Shown one piece after another: positions 1 through 9,045 of a stretch of 64,000 nt of DNA. The notes under the pieces are model-generated. The model did no database searches. It was given only the letters and a program-made list of their open reading frames with translations, and was not told where the DNA came from. Numbering within the stretch: the first letter of the stretch is position 1; every line of letters begins with the position of its first letter. Position numbers and translations under genes: made by a program. Origin of the DNA: Methylobacterium sp. Leaf108 (GTDB lineage Bacteria; Pseudomonadota; Alphaproteobacteria; Rhizobiales; Beijerinckiaceae); the NCBI RefSeq assembly GCF_001423265.1, contig NZ_LMND01000031.1, forward strand, positions 125,797-189,796, in the 5' to 3' direction.

Positions 1-1272
1 TTCGCCGCCGAGATAGAAGGCGTGGCCTCCGTCGGTGGCGACGTCGAGATGAGGGAAGAACGCCATCGCGTCGGTGCCGACCTCGTGAACGGAGCGGTTG
101 TAGACGTGGACGCCGTCCTCGGCCACCGCGATGCGGTAGTTGGGGTCGCGCACCTCGGCCGCCTGCGCCGCGATCTCGTCCGAGGTCTGCACGAAGGGGC
201 GCTTGTCGTGAAGTGCCAGAAGCTCCCGGCCGTAGCCCTTGGGCAGGGCCGCGTCGCCCTTGGCGGCGAACATCACCCGTCGGGCGGCGTCGTGCTCCTC
301 CACCGTGCGCCGGGTGTGGTTGGAAACCTGCACGATGAGCACGTTGCGCACGGTCAGCTCCGAGCACATCCCCACCAGCAGCGCGGTGACGCCGAGGCTG
401 TCGGCCTCGGTGAGCTCGGTGAGGTTGCCGGTGCCCATCATCATCTCGATGCCCGGCCAGCGCCTGCGGATCTCGTGGTAGCGGGTGATCGATTCGACGA
501 AACCGAAGTGGATCGGCTCCAGGATCGGGTCGGCCATGTAGGGGCGCCCGGCCTTCTCCATCCGCTCGATCGCCCGGTCGAGGGAGGGCAGGTCGTCGGG
601 CCGCATCGGCACCAGCACCGGCACCGCGTCGGTCTCGAAGGCGAGATCGAGCGTCTCCTCGTTGAGGCTGAGGAGGAAGTCGGCCCCGGCCCTGGCGCCG
701 CGGGTCAGTTCGTCGAGGGAGAACGAATCGACGCTGACCTTGAGCCCGGCGCCCTTGAGCAGGCGCACGCTCTCCTCGAGATGGGGGAAGTCGGTGTCGG
801 GCAGGCCGCCGAGGTCGATCACGTCGGCCCCGCGCCGGGCGAGGTCGAGGCCCTTGGCCAGGATCTGCTCGGGCGTCATCTTCGAGGAATCGACGATCTC
901 GGAGAAGATGCGCAGGTCGTGTTTCGAGAGGTCGATGGTGCGGCCGGCGAGCCCGAGGTGGGCGGGCAGGTCCACCACCTCGTCGGGGCCGCGTTCCACC
1001 GGCAGGCCGAAATGCCGGCTCAGGGCCTCGGGGTCGGCACGGCAGCGGCCGGGCAGGACGATGCGGGTGGCGCCCTCGGGCATCGTCACCCGGCGGCGGA
1101 TGATCTCCTCGGTCATCAGCGCGGCGACCTTCACCCCGGCATCGGCGATGCTCCAGGCGAACCGGTCGGCCGGCAGGGTGGCGGCGACCTTCTCCAGCCG
1201 GGCCCGCGCCATCTTGCCGGTGATGAAGACGAGGTGTTCGGGGGCGCTCATGCTCTTGCCTGCGGCGCTCAT
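1..1272 (-). CDS. Dihydropteroate synthase-like protein (DUF6513 type), partial at window edge
   Basis: 424 codons are visible and the C-terminus lies beyond base 1. The N-terminal ~150 residues are a family-specific domain. A TIM-barrel pterin-synthase-like part follows, with the segment DVIDLGGLPDT and the segment VSVDSFS, as in dihydropteroate synthases. Homologues in Methylobacterium sit in the tetrahydromethanopterin (H4MPT) gene clusters, so a pterin-forming or condensing step of that C1 cofactor is the likely role (established context, not proven by the sequence). The start at 1272 overlaps the stop of the upstream kinase gene as ATGA, which argues for coupling; a second in-frame ATG lies at 1251. 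It is the last visible gene of a run with mfnB. Confidence 0.8.
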   Translation of the reverse strand, partial: MSAAGKSMSAPEHLVFITGKMARARLEKVAATLPADRFAWSIADAGVKVAALMTEEIIRRRVTMPEGATRIVLPGRCRADPEALSRHFGLPVERGPDEVVDLPAHLGLAGRTIDLSKHDLRIFSEIVDSSKMTPEQILAKGLDLARRGADVIDLGGLPDTDFPHLEESVRLLKGAGLKVSVDSFSLDELTRGARAGADFLLSLNEETLDLAFETDAVPVLVPMRPDDLPSLDRAIERMEKAGRPYMADPILEPIHFGFVESITRYHEIRRRWPGIEMMMGTGNLTELTEADSLGVTALLVGMCSELTVRNVLIVQVSNHTRRTVEEHDAARRVMFAAKGDAALPKGYGRELLALHDKRPFVQTSDEIAAQAAEVRDPNYRIAVAEDGVHVYNRSVHEVGTDAMAFFPHLDVATDGGHAFYLGGE

Positions 1273-1865
1273 GCGGCGGCCCGGTCCGGCGCGGCGCAGC
1301 CCGGGCCGCGGACCACGATGCGGCCGGCAAAGCGCCGGGCGAAGTCGGGGAAGGCGGCGTCGACGAGACCGGTCGCGGCGAGTTCGGCCGGACCGGCGCC
1401 GGCCGGCACGGCGGCGGACTTCTCGAGGATGCAGGCCCGCGCCCCGATCTCGCCCGCCAGCCACAGGGCGAGGCTGTCGGACGTGACGGCCCAGGATTCG
1501 GCGATGTCGGGGTGCCCGGCCCGCAGCATCACCGGGTCCCATACCGGGGTGGCGCCGGCCTCGGACAGGCTCCGGCACGCGGCGAGGGTTTTCGCGATCC
1601 TCAGCCTCGGCTCGATCCCGATGAAACACGCCGCCATGCGGCCCATGGCGTCGAGGGCGCGGCGGTGGGCCTCGCCGTCGTCGAAGCGCGCGATGGCCTG
1701 CGCCGCGCGCACGGCATCCGCGAAGCCGCCGCCGCCGGGCACGACGACGACGGCTCCCTCGCGCCCTTCGGCGAGGTCCGACAGCAGGCGGGCGAGGCGG
1801 GCAGGATCGGCGAGCAGGCTGCCGCCGACCTTCACCACGCTCAAAGGCGTCGCCTCAGGCGGCAT
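1269..1865 (-). CDS. Amino-acid-kinase-family protein, MfnE-like cofactor biosynthesis kinase
   Basis: 198 residues. The N-terminus has the amino acid kinase nucleotide-binding pattern KVGGSLL (residues ~12-18), and a second glycine loop VVPGGGGFADAVR follows (~41-53). TSDSLALWLAGEIGA matches the conserved substrate/ATP region of the superfamily. In methanogens MfnE phosphorylates (5-aminomethyl-furan-3-yl)methyl phosphate in methanofuran synthesis. Position directly after mfnB (11-bp overlap) and before a pterin-synthase-like gene supports the same role for the methylotroph methanofuran analogue. The exact substrate is inferred. At ~200 residues it is short for the superfamily but usual for this branch. 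Confidence 0.75.
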   Translation of the reverse strand: MPPEATPLSVVKVGGSLLADPARLARLLSDLAEGREGAVVVVPGGGGFADAVRAAQAIARFDDGEAHRRALDAMGRMAACFIGIEPRLRIAKTLAACRSLSEAGATPVWDPVMLRAGHPDIAESWAVTSDSLALWLAGEIGARACILEKSAAVPAGAGPAELAATGLVDAAFPDFARRFAGRIVVRGPGCAAPDRAAA

Positions 1866-2601
1866 CGCGGCGGCCTCCGGCGCGCAGGAGCCGGGCGGCC
1901 TCGGCGATGCGAGCCGGATCGAGGTCGCCCCGGCGGTCGCCGCCCCGGCAGAGGCCGCCGCGAAAGCCGAGGTAACCGGCGCCGAGGTCCGACAGGGCCG
2001 GGATGTCGGCGAGCGCCAGGGAGCCCGCCAGCCCCGAGACCAGCCCCTCCGCCCGGCAGGCGGCGGTGAAGGCGGATAGAGCCGGCACGGCGATGCGGTC
2101 GGTGAGGCGGCGCCCGTCCTTGGTGTTCGTATCGATCATCGCGCCGACGAACCCGGCGTCGGCCAGGGTCGGCAAAACGGCGAGGTCGAGCCCGTCCTCG
2201 GCGAACAGCACGGCGATGAGGCGGCCGCGCGCCGCATCCGCCGCATCGCGAAGCGCGTCGCGGCCGGAGCGCAGGCCGGGAGGAAGCGCGACCTTGACGT
2301 AGTCGACCCCCGTCGCGGCCATGGCGGCGACCTTGGCGACGAGGTCGCCCGCCTCCCGCGGCTCGCCGGCCACGGCGCTGGTGGTCGCGCGGTCCCCGAT
2401 GCGGGCCACCATGGCACGGACCAGGGCCGGGTCGAGGGCGCCCAGCGCCCCGCGGGCGGGATCCTTGGCGTCGACGAGGTCGGCTCCCGCCGCACGGGCG
2501 ACCTCCGCCTCGGCGGCGTCGCGCACGCTCACGAGGAGGCGCGGGGCCGCTCGGACGGACAGATGGGGCTCGGGCCGGGTCATGGGGCCGTGGGGTGTCA
2601 T
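1855..2601 (-). CDS. mfnB: (5-formylfuran-3-yl)methyl phosphate synthase (MfnB-like)
   Basis: 248-residue TIM-barrel protein. MfnB makes 4-(hydroxymethyl)-2-furancarboxaldehyde phosphate from two molecules of glyceraldehyde-3-phosphate, the first committed step to the furan of methanofuran. Three lysines fall in conserved settings: K46 in DAKDP, K103 in YVKVAL and K161 in DTNTKDG, matching the Schiff-base and active-site lysines of the archaeal enzyme. An alternative start at residue 7 (2583) would remove the MTPHGP extension. The gene leads the cofactor run 2601-1, with an 11-bp overlap into the kinase gene. In methylotrophs the product feeds the formyltransferase/hydrolase cofactor for formaldehyde oxidation. 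Confidence 0.88.
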   Translation of the reverse strand: MTPHGPMTRPEPHLSVRAAPRLLVSVRDAAEAEVARAAGADLVDAKDPARGALGALDPALVRAMVARIGDRATTSAVAGEPREAGDLVAKVAAMAATGVDYVKVALPPGLRSGRDALRDAADAARGRLIAVLFAEDGLDLAVLPTLADAGFVGAMIDTNTKDGRRLTDRIAVPALSAFTAACRAEGLVSGLAGSLALADIPALSDLGAGYLGFRGGLCRGGDRRGDLDPARIAEAARLLRAGGRRDAA

Positions 2602-2675
2602 ACGCGCGCCGAATGATCAATGCGGTCGGTTCGGGGCGACCGGCGACGAGCGAGCGCGGGCCGGGACGACGCCGT

Positions 2676-3197
2676 TCACGAGCGGTTCGGCAACGGCTCG
2701 GCCAGGAGGCGGTTCTTGACGATCCAGCGCATGGCGTGGGCCCAGGTGTCGTCGGTGTCGGCGCGGATCACCGCCTGGCCGGCGCGCAGCACCTTGCCGG
2801 TGGCGGCGTCCGAGATGGCGACGTTGAGGTTGAAGATCTGGTTGGAGCCCTTGTCGACGTAGCCGGTGACGGCGAGATCGGCGCCCAGGGCCTTGGCGAT
2901 CGTCGCGGCGCAGCCCTCGCACTTGAACAGCGGCGCCTGCTTCGTGATCTCGGTCGCCTGCGGCGCCACGTCCACCGGCTCCAGGGTGGCGGTGAGCGCC
3001 TTGCGCAGTTCCTCGGTGACGAGCCCGAGGCGGCGGACCTCGTCGGGCCGGGCCTTGCGGCCGCCGACCACGGCCGGATCGTTGAGCTCGATCCCGAAGA
3101 TCGCGACCTTGTCGGGGGCGGCCGAGGCGACGCCCGGCAGCATCAGGCCGAGGGCGAGGGCGAGGGCGCCCGCGAGGGACTTAAAGACGACGGTCAT
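2676..3197 (-). CDS. Secreted DUF2380/DUF3280-like protein
   Basis: 173 residues starting with a clear Sec signal peptide (about residues 1-26, ending VASA). The mature part begins DKVAIFGIELND, a pattern of the DUF2380/DUF3280 secreted proteins often found near C1-oxidation genes. One CxxC pair occurs in FKCEGCAAT (around residue 92), which could hold a disulfide or a metal. It is divergent from lutA across 144 bp and codirectional with the mfn run (74-bp gap). Function is not known. Periplasmic location is predicted from the signal peptide. Assignment to the family is from memory of the N-terminal pattern and is moderate. Confidence 0.7.
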   Translation of the reverse strand: MTVVFKSLAGALALALGLMLPGVASAAPDKVAIFGIELNDPAVVGGRKARPDEVRRLGLVTEELRKALTATLEPVDVAPQATEITKQAPLFKCEGCAATIAKALGADLAVTGYVDKGSNQIFNLNVAISDAATGKVLRAGQAVIRADTDDTWAHAMRWIVKNRLLAEPLPNRS

Positions 3198-3341
3198 GCG
3201 ATCTCTAGCCTCTCATCGGTGCCGGCCGTTTCTCAGATAGCACCCGGCGGGCGCCGGGCAACGGCGACGGCGGCTCCTTAGCGTTTCCTTATGCATCCGG
3301 CGTTGAGCGCGAACCCGCAATGTTGTTAGCGTGCCGGCCGC

Positions 3342-4598
3342 ATGCACGCTTCATCCCGGTCCCTCCTCGCCCTCGCCATCGCCGCAGCCTCGGCGGGGCT
3401 CGTCCCCATGCCGGTGGCAGCCCAGGAGACGTCGGCTCAGGAGAGCAAGGGGCAGGGCGCCGCGTCGCCCGCGGCGGCGCCCGGCGATACCCACATCGGC
3501 CTGATCTACCGGCCGCAGCCGGCGCCGTCCTCCTACGACGCCGAGGCCGTGCCCGACGACGAGGGGGTCGCCGGCGCCCGCATGGCGGTGCGCGACAACA
3601 ACACCACCGGCCGCTTCACCAAGCAGACCTACGCCCTCGACGAGGTCGCCCTGACGCCCGAGCAGGGGCGGGACGCGGCCGTGGCGGCGGCCAGGGACCT
3701 GGCCTCGCGCGGCATCCGCTATCTCGTCCTCGCCCTGCCGGCGGCGGAGGTGCTGGCGGTCGCCGACGCGGTGAAGGGCGAGGGCGTCACGGTCTTCAAC
3801 ACCGCCGCCCCCGACGACGCCCTGCGGGGGGCCGAGTGCCGCGCCAACGTCTTCCACGTGGTGCCGAGCCGGGCGATGCAGACCGACGCCCTGGCGCAGT
3901 TCTTCACGCTGATGCGCTGGCGCAAGATGTTCCTCATCGTCGGCCCCAACGAGGCCGACGGGCTCTATGCCGACGCGTTCCGGAAATCGGCGAAAAAGTT
4001 CTCGCTCAAGATCAACTCCGAGAAACCCTGGACCTTCGGCCCACTGGCGCGGGCGCGCGGCGACACGCCGACCCGCGCCGAGGCGATGGTGTTCACCCGC
4101 GGCCTCGACTACGACCTCGCGGTGGTCGCCGACGAGGCGAACGACTGGGGCGACTACGTCCCGTTCCGCACGGTGGACCCGCGCCCCGTGGCGGGCACGC
4201 AGGGGCTGATCGCCACCACTTGGCACCCGACGCTGGAGACCTGGGGGGCGGCCCAGGCGCAGAACCGGTTCCGGCGTCAGGCCGGCCGGCTGATGCGCCC
4301 CCTCGACTACCAGGCCTGGGCGGCGGTCCGCACGGTCGGCGAGGCGGCGACCCAGAAGAAGACCGCCGATCCGGCGGTGCTGGTGCCGTATTTCGCCGAC
4401 CCCGCCTTCGGCCTGCCGGCCTACAAGGGTGTGTCGTTGAGCTACCGCCCGTGGGACCACCAGCTGCGCCAACCGATCGTGGTGGCGCAGGCCAAGGCGA
4501 TGGTGACGGTGGCGCCCGAGCAGGGCTTCATCCACCAGCGCACGCCGCTGGACACGCTGGGCGTCGACCAGCCGGAGACGACCTGCAAGCTGCGCTGA
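3342..4598 (+). CDS. lutA: LutA: periplasmic binding protein of the lanthanide uptake ABC system
   Basis: 418 residues with a signal peptide (about 1-27, ending PVAAQ). It belongs to the substrate-binding proteins once labelled 'PQQ-dependent alcohol system ABC binding protein', resembling branched-chain amino acid binders: IGLIYRPQP opens lobe 1 and EGVAGARMAVRDNN is the conserved early segment. In M. extorquens the first lut gene encodes this type of protein. It would deliver lanthanide, or a lanthanide-ligand complex, to the LutEF transporter; the ligand is not visible in the sequence. It opens the plus-strand lut run, with the 144-bp divergent region upstream as its likely promoter. No strong Shine-Dalgarno precedes the ATG. 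Confidence 0.9.
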   Translation: MHASSRSLLALAIAAASAGLVPMPVAAQETSAQESKGQGAASPAAAPGDTHIGLIYRPQPAPSSYDAEAVPDDEGVAGARMAVRDNNTTGRFTKQTYALDEVALTPEQGRDAAVAAARDLASRGIRYLVLALPAAEVLAVADAVKGEGVTVFNTAAPDDALRGAECRANVFHVVPSRAMQTDALAQFFTLMRWRKMFLIVGPNEADGLYADAFRKSAKKFSLKINSEKPWTFGPLARARGDTPTRAEAMVFTRGLDYDLAVVADEANDWGDYVPFRTVDPRPVAGTQGLIATTWHPTLETWGAAQAQNRFRRQAGRLMRPLDYQAWAAVRTVGEAATQKKTADPAVLVPYFADPAFGLPAYKGVSLSYRPWDHQLRQPIVVAQAKAMVTVAPEQGFIHQRTPLDTLGVDQPETTCKLR

Positions 4599-4750
4599 CG
4601 GGCGGCAGGCTCCGCCGACCGGCCCGGCTGCGGCGATGCGGATGCGGTCCGGGCCTGTCTCGGAGGCCGAACTGCCCTACAACCAGCACCGGGAACCTCA
4701 AACGACGGACGCGACACGAGCGCGCCGCGCGCAGGGACAGGGAGACACGG

Positions 4751-5752
4751 ATGAGCCGTAAGAAGGCCCGCATGGACGTGAAGGCCGGGTTCGGGCTCGC
4801 CGCCCTCGCCGGGGCGCTGCTGGGCACGGCTGCCCCAGCCGCGGCCTACACCGTCTACGTCACCAACGAGAAGGGCAACTCGGTCAGCGTCATCGACACG
4901 ACGACTCTGACCGTCACCGGGACCTGGAAGACGGGTCGCCGCCCGCGCGGCGTCACCGTGAGCAAGGACGGCAAGGAATTGTTCGTCTGCGCCTCGGACG
5001 ACGACCGCGTCGACGTGCTCGACACCGCCACCGGCAAGACCCTGCGCTCCTTGCGCTCGGGGCCCGACCCGGAGCAGTTCATCCTCGGTCCCGACGGCAA
5101 CCCGCTCTACGTCGCCAACGAGGACGACAGCCAGGTCACGGTGATCGACATCGAGAAGAACAAGGTGCTGGCGGAGATCCCCGTCGGCGTCGAGCCGGAG
5201 GGCATGGGCCTCTCGCCGGACGGCAAGATTCTCGTGAACACCTCCGAGACCACCAACATGGCCCACTTCATCGACACCACGACGCACCAGATCGTCGACA
5301 ACGTGCTGGTGGACGCCCGGCCCCGGTTCGCCGAGTTCACGTCGGACGGCAAGACGCTCTGGGTCTCGGCCGAGGTCGGCGGCACGATCAGCATCATCGA
5401 CGTGGAGACGCGCAAGGTGACCCGCAAGATCACCTTCAAGATCCCCGGCGTGACGGACGAGGCGATCCAGCCGGTGGGCGTACGCATCACGAAGGACGGC
5501 ACCAAGGCCTTCGTGGCGCTGGGGCCGGCCAACCGGGTGGCGGTGGTCAACGCCAAGACCTTCGAGGTCGAGAAGTACCTGCCGGTGGGCCAGCGCGTCT
5601 GGCAGCTCGCCTTCACGCCGGACCAGAAGCTCCTGTTCTCCACCAACGGCTCGTCCAACGACGTCTCGGTGATCGACGTGGAGGCCGGCAAGGTCGTGAA
5701 GAGCATCGCGGTGGGGCTGCTGCCCTGGGGCGTCGCGAGTTCTCCGAACTAG
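4751..5752 (+). CDS. lutB: LutB: periplasmic YVTN-type beta-propeller protein
   Basis: 333 residues from the ATG at 4751, which follows the ribosome site AGGGAGA; the open frame extends far upstream but only this start gives a signal peptide (about 1-32, ending AAAYTV). The mature protein is a repeat propeller: blades carry YVTNEKGNSVSVIDT, YVANEDDSQVTVIDI, WVSAEVGGTISIIDV and FSTNGSSNDVSVIDV, about 40 residues apart. This matches the 'PQQ-dependent catabolism-associated beta-propeller' family and the second lut gene of M. extorquens. The role in lanthanide handling is unknown; the fold suggests protein binding or metal docking in the periplasm. Confidence 0.88.
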   Translation: MSRKKARMDVKAGFGLAALAGALLGTAAPAAAYTVYVTNEKGNSVSVIDTTTLTVTGTWKTGRRPRGVTVSKDGKELFVCASDDDRVDVLDTATGKTLRSLRSGPDPEQFILGPDGNPLYVANEDDSQVTVIDIEKNKVLAEIPVGVEPEGMGLSPDGKILVNTSETTNMAHFIDTTTHQIVDNVLVDARPRFAEFTSDGKTLWVSAEVGGTISIIDVETRKVTRKITFKIPGVTDEAIQPVGVRITKDGTKAFVALGPANRVAVVNAKTFEVEKYLPVGQRVWQLAFTPDQKLLFSTNGSSNDVSVIDVEAGKVVKSIAVGLLPWGVASSPN

Positions 5753-5766
5753 CCGAGGCGCTTCTC

Positions 5767-5793
5767 CTCTCCACAGGGGAGGGGAGCGGGTCG
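5767..5793. repeat. GC-rich hairpin between lutB and lutC
   Basis: An imperfect inverted repeat, CTCCTCTCC then a 3-base loop then GGGGAGGGG, with G-T wobbles. It resembles the C/G-tract hairpins at 36.76, 38.34 and 63.68 kb in this window. It lies in the 99-bp gap between lutB and lutC, and no T-run follows, so termination is doubtful. An mRNA-stability or dispersed-repeat role is possible. Confidence 0.45.
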
Positions 5794-5851
5794 CGAAGAC
5801 GATGACCGAACGCGACCGCCACAAGGCGGCGCTCAGGGAGGGACAAGACGG

Positions 5852-6310
5852 ATGACAGCGACGTTTCGGCTCGCCGGCCTATGGCTGGCGGCCCTTTTGG
5901 CGGCCCCCTTGGCGGCCCTCCTGGCAGCGGGCCCGGCCACCGCCCTCGACCTCACGAAGAAGCGCCAGACCCTGCCCGACCTCGTCCTCGGCAACGAGGA
6001 GGGCAACGACTTCGTCGTCGAGAACAAGGAGATCGAACTCGAATCCGGCAAGGCCTACCGGCTGCGCATCGTCGCCAAGGGCCGGCAGGAGTACAAGTTC
6101 TACGCGCCCGAGTTCTTCCGCCACATCTGGCTCAACCAGATCGTGATCCAGCACCTGGAGATCCACGGCGGCGGCCCGCCCGACCATTTCGAGTTCGACG
6201 AGCCGGGCGAGATCGCGGTCGAGTTCGTGACGATCAAGCCGGGCGAGTACCCCTGGACGATCCGCGGCCTGGAGGCCAAGGGCATGACCGGCAAGTTCAT
6301 CGTCAAGTAG
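5852..6310 (+). CDS. lutC: LutC: periplasmic cupredoxin-like acidic protein
   Basis: 152 residues. A long alanine/leucine signal peptide spans about 1-32 (ending PATALDL). The mature domain resembles a cupredoxin-like beta-sandwich: VENKEIELESGKAYRLRIV in the first half and a final GEYPWTIRG...MTGKFIVK strand pair. No cysteine is present, so a classical type-1 copper site is excluded. Instead there is a His/Asp/Glu-rich stretch (HLEIHGGGPPDHFEFDEPGE). In order it matches the third lut gene of M. extorquens, described as an exported protein. Metal binding is an inference. It is 14 bp upstream of lutD, probably in one transcript. Confidence 0.82.
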   Translation: MTATFRLAGLWLAALLAAPLAALLAAGPATALDLTKKRQTLPDLVLGNEEGNDFVVENKEIELESGKAYRLRIVAKGRQEYKFYAPEFFRHIWLNQIVIQHLEIHGGGPPDHFEFDEPGEIAVEFVTIKPGEYPWTIRGLEAKGMTGKFIVK

Positions 6311-6324
6311 ACCGGAGTTCCTCC

Positions 6325-6566
6325 ATGCGTTCCCTCCGTCACGGCCTGGCCGTCCTGGCCCTCATCACCGCGCCCGCCCTCGCCGACGACAAGGCCGAGT
6401 GCTCGGAGGGCATCGCCATGATCGAGGCGGCCCTGGCCGCGTCCCCCTCGGAAGCCGCGCGGCCCAAGCTGGCGACCGCCCTGCGCGTGGCCAAGCGCGA
6501 GCGCGACGAGGGCGAGTTCGACGAGTGCCTCGACGCGGTGGGCGACGCCAAGCGGGCTTTGGCGCG

Positions 6567-6570
<4 letters not shown>
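6325..6570 (+). CDS. lutD: LutD: small periplasmic helical protein with two cysteines
   Basis: 81 residues. A signal peptide (about 1-21, ending PALAD) leaves a ~60-residue mature protein predicted to be a helical hairpin. It has Cys27 and Cys67, probably a disulfide, and an acidic turn ERDEGEFDEC. The spacing C-x3-IAxIE-x2-L then AK-x5-G-x4-C-x6-AK is repeated exactly by the gene at 12548-12907, so the two are paralogues. A small periplasmic lanthanide binder (LanD) has been described from this cluster in M. extorquens, and this gene is a candidate equivalent, but that cannot be settled here. ATGA overlap with lutE implies translational coupling. Confidence 0.8.
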
Positions 6571-7306
<736 letters not shown>

Positions 7307-7310
<4 letters not shown>

Positions 7311-8194
7311 CGACACCACCCGGCCCCCAGGCCTCGGCCACCCCCCTCGAGAAGCCGGTCCCCCACCTCGGGCGGCTCGATGCGGTCGGATACCTCATCT
7401 GCCTGTCCGGCATCGTGCGCCGGGAGCTGCTGCGCTTCTTCAACCAGAAGGAGCGGTTCTTCTCCGCCCTGGTGCGGCCGCTGGTGTGGCTGTTCATCTT
7501 CGCGGCGGGCTTCCGCAACACGCTCGGCGTCTCCATCGAGCCGCCCTACCAGACCTACGTGCTCTACGAGGTCTACGTGGTGCCCGGGCTCGCGGTGATG
7601 ATCCAGCTCTTCAACGGCATGCAGTCGTCGCTCTCGATGGTCTACGACCGCGAGGTCGGCTCGATGAAGGTGCTGCTCACCAGCCCCTATCCGCGCTGGC
7701 TGCTGCTGCTGGCCAAGCTCGTGGCCGGCGTCACGGTGTCGGTGGTGCAGGCCTACGCCTTCCTCGCCATCGCGTATTTCTGGGAGCTCGACATCCCCGC
7801 GATCGGCTACCTCGCCGCCCTGCCCGCCTTCGTCGCCGCCGGGCTGATGCTCGGCGCCATCGGCCTGTTGCTGTCCTCGATGGTCAAGCAGCTGGAGAAC
7901 TTCGCGAGCGTCATGAACTTCGTGATCTTCCCGATGTTCTTCGCCTCCTCGGCGCTCTACCCGCTCTGGCGCATCCGGGAATCCTCCGAGACCCTCTACG
8001 CCATCTGCATGGCCAACCCCTTCACCCACGCCGTCCAGCTCGTGCGGTTCGCCCTCTACGGCCAGTTCGATCCGCTGGCCTGCGCCGTGGTGGTCGGCAC
8101 CACCCTCGTCGTCTTCACCCTCGCCGTCATCGCCTACGATCCCGGCCGCGGCATCATGGCCCGGCGCGGCGGTCCCGCCGGAGAAGCCCCATGA
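7307..8194 (+). CDS. lutF: LutF: ABC-2-type membrane subunit
   Basis: 295 residues, starting at the ATG in the ATGA overlap with lutE. About six membrane segments are visible (for example VRPLVWLFIFAAGF, LVAGVTVSVVQAYAFLAIAYF, LPAFVAAGLMLGAIGLLL and VVVGTTLVVFTLAVIAY). The segment MVYDREVGSMKVLLTSP is the ABC-2 permease cytoplasmic loop that contacts the ATPase. The partner is LutE. The predicted ORF extends upstream within lutE, but the ATGA start is preferred because it excludes the overlap and leaves the usual length. It ends by ATGA overlap with lutG. Confidence 0.9.
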
Positions 8195-8823
8195 TCCGTT
8201 TCGTTCCCGTTCGTTCCGCCCTGGTCCTCGCCTCCCTCGCCCTCCTGGCCGCCCCGGCCGGCGCCCAGCCCAAGAGCGATCCCGACTGGCCCTGCGTGCA
8301 GCGCAAGGTCACGACGCTCAGCCCCGGCACGGTCTGGACCGGGCCCGACATCGCCGAGGCCGGCCCGTGGGGCGACGACTTCGAGGCGGCCGCCCTCGCC
8401 CAGAAGATCGCCTCGCGCCGCACCGAGCTGTCCCAGGTCGATCCGCTCCTCGACGACTTCGCGGCCAAGGCCGGCGACGAGAAGGCCAAGCGCCTGACCC
8501 GGGTGTTCGCGGGCGTGTTCGAGGTGGTCAACGGCGAGCGCGCCCGCGTCATGGGCGGCATCACCCGCTACGCCCAGGGCCAGCGCCGCATGGCCGAGCG
8601 CATCCGCGACGAGGCCGACAAGATCAGCGCCACCAAGGACGGCCCGAGCGCCTCCGACGCCCGCGAGATCCCCAAGGAAGCCTCCGAGCTCGAGAACCAG
8701 TTCGCCTGGGACCGGCGCATCTTCACCGAGCGCAGCCAGTCGCTGGCCTACGTCTGCGAGGTGCCGACCCTGCTCGAACAGCGCCTGGGCGAAATCGCCC
8801 GCAAGATCCAGGCGCGGCTCTGA
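8191..8823 (+). CDS. lutG: LutG: exported helical protein of the lut cluster
   Basis: 210 residues with a signal peptide (about 1-24, ending AGAQ). The mature part has PDWPCVQRKV near the N-terminus and a second cysteine in AYVCEVP near the end, likely a disulfide. The middle is strongly helical and charged. This matches the exported 'PQQ-dependent system' helper protein and the seventh lut gene of M. extorquens; no biochemical role is known to me. It is coupled to lutF by ATGA overlap and is followed by a strong hairpin terminator at 8854, so it ends the lutA-G transcript. Confidence 0.82.
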   Translation: MIRFVPVRSALVLASLALLAAPAGAQPKSDPDWPCVQRKVTTLSPGTVWTGPDIAEAGPWGDDFEAAALAQKIASRRTELSQVDPLLDDFAAKAGDEKAKRLTRVFAGVFEVVNGERARVMGGITRYAQGQRRMAERIRDEADKISATKDGPSASDAREIPKEASELENQFAWDRRIFTERSQSLAYVCEVPTLLEQRLGEIARKIQARL

Positions 8824-8853
8824 ATCGCAAGACCCCGCTCCCTCTCACCGAAA

Positions 8854-8886
8854 GGCTCGCCGGACCCCTCCCGGCGGGCCTTTTTT
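8854..8886 (+). terminator. Rho-independent terminator after lutG
   Basis: A 10-bp stem, GGCTCGCCGG paired with CCGGCGGGCC (one G-T wobble), with a 7-base loop, is followed directly by TTTTTT at 8881-8886. It is 31 bases after the lutG stop and separates lutG from lutH. Confidence 0.85.
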
Positions 8887-9015
8887 CGTCGCCGCGGCGA
8901 GCTGCCGCTTGGGCCCGACCGCCGACCCGATTCGACCGCCGCACCGCCCGTAGCGACACGGTCGGAGCCCCTGGGCCAATCCGCAACACCGGGCCAAAAT
9001 CGTGTCGCCGCGCAT

Positions 9016-9045
9016 TGCCGAATCCTCCCGGATTTGATGCCGAAT
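9016..9045. promoter_or_regulatory. Direct repeat TGCCGAAT upstream of lutH, candidate operator
   Basis: Two identical 8-mers TGCCGAAT start at 9016 and 9038, 22 bp apart (about two helical turns). The second is followed by TGGCA, giving a short dyad TGCC-N5-GGCA. They lie ~195 bp before the lutH start. Placement suggests a regulator site, for example for lanthanide-responsive control of the receptor, but no known binding motif is recognised. Confidence 0.3.

Noticed and set aside
22..2079. 685-residue plus-strand open frame over the cofactor genes
   Set aside because: It lies antisense to three recognisable genes. Its composition is the arginine/glycine-rich pattern produced when high-GC third positions are read from the wrong strand.
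3320..4750. Upstream extension of the lutB frame through lutA
   Set aside because: It overlaps lutA in another frame, and the ATG at 4751 has a ribosome site and signal peptide.
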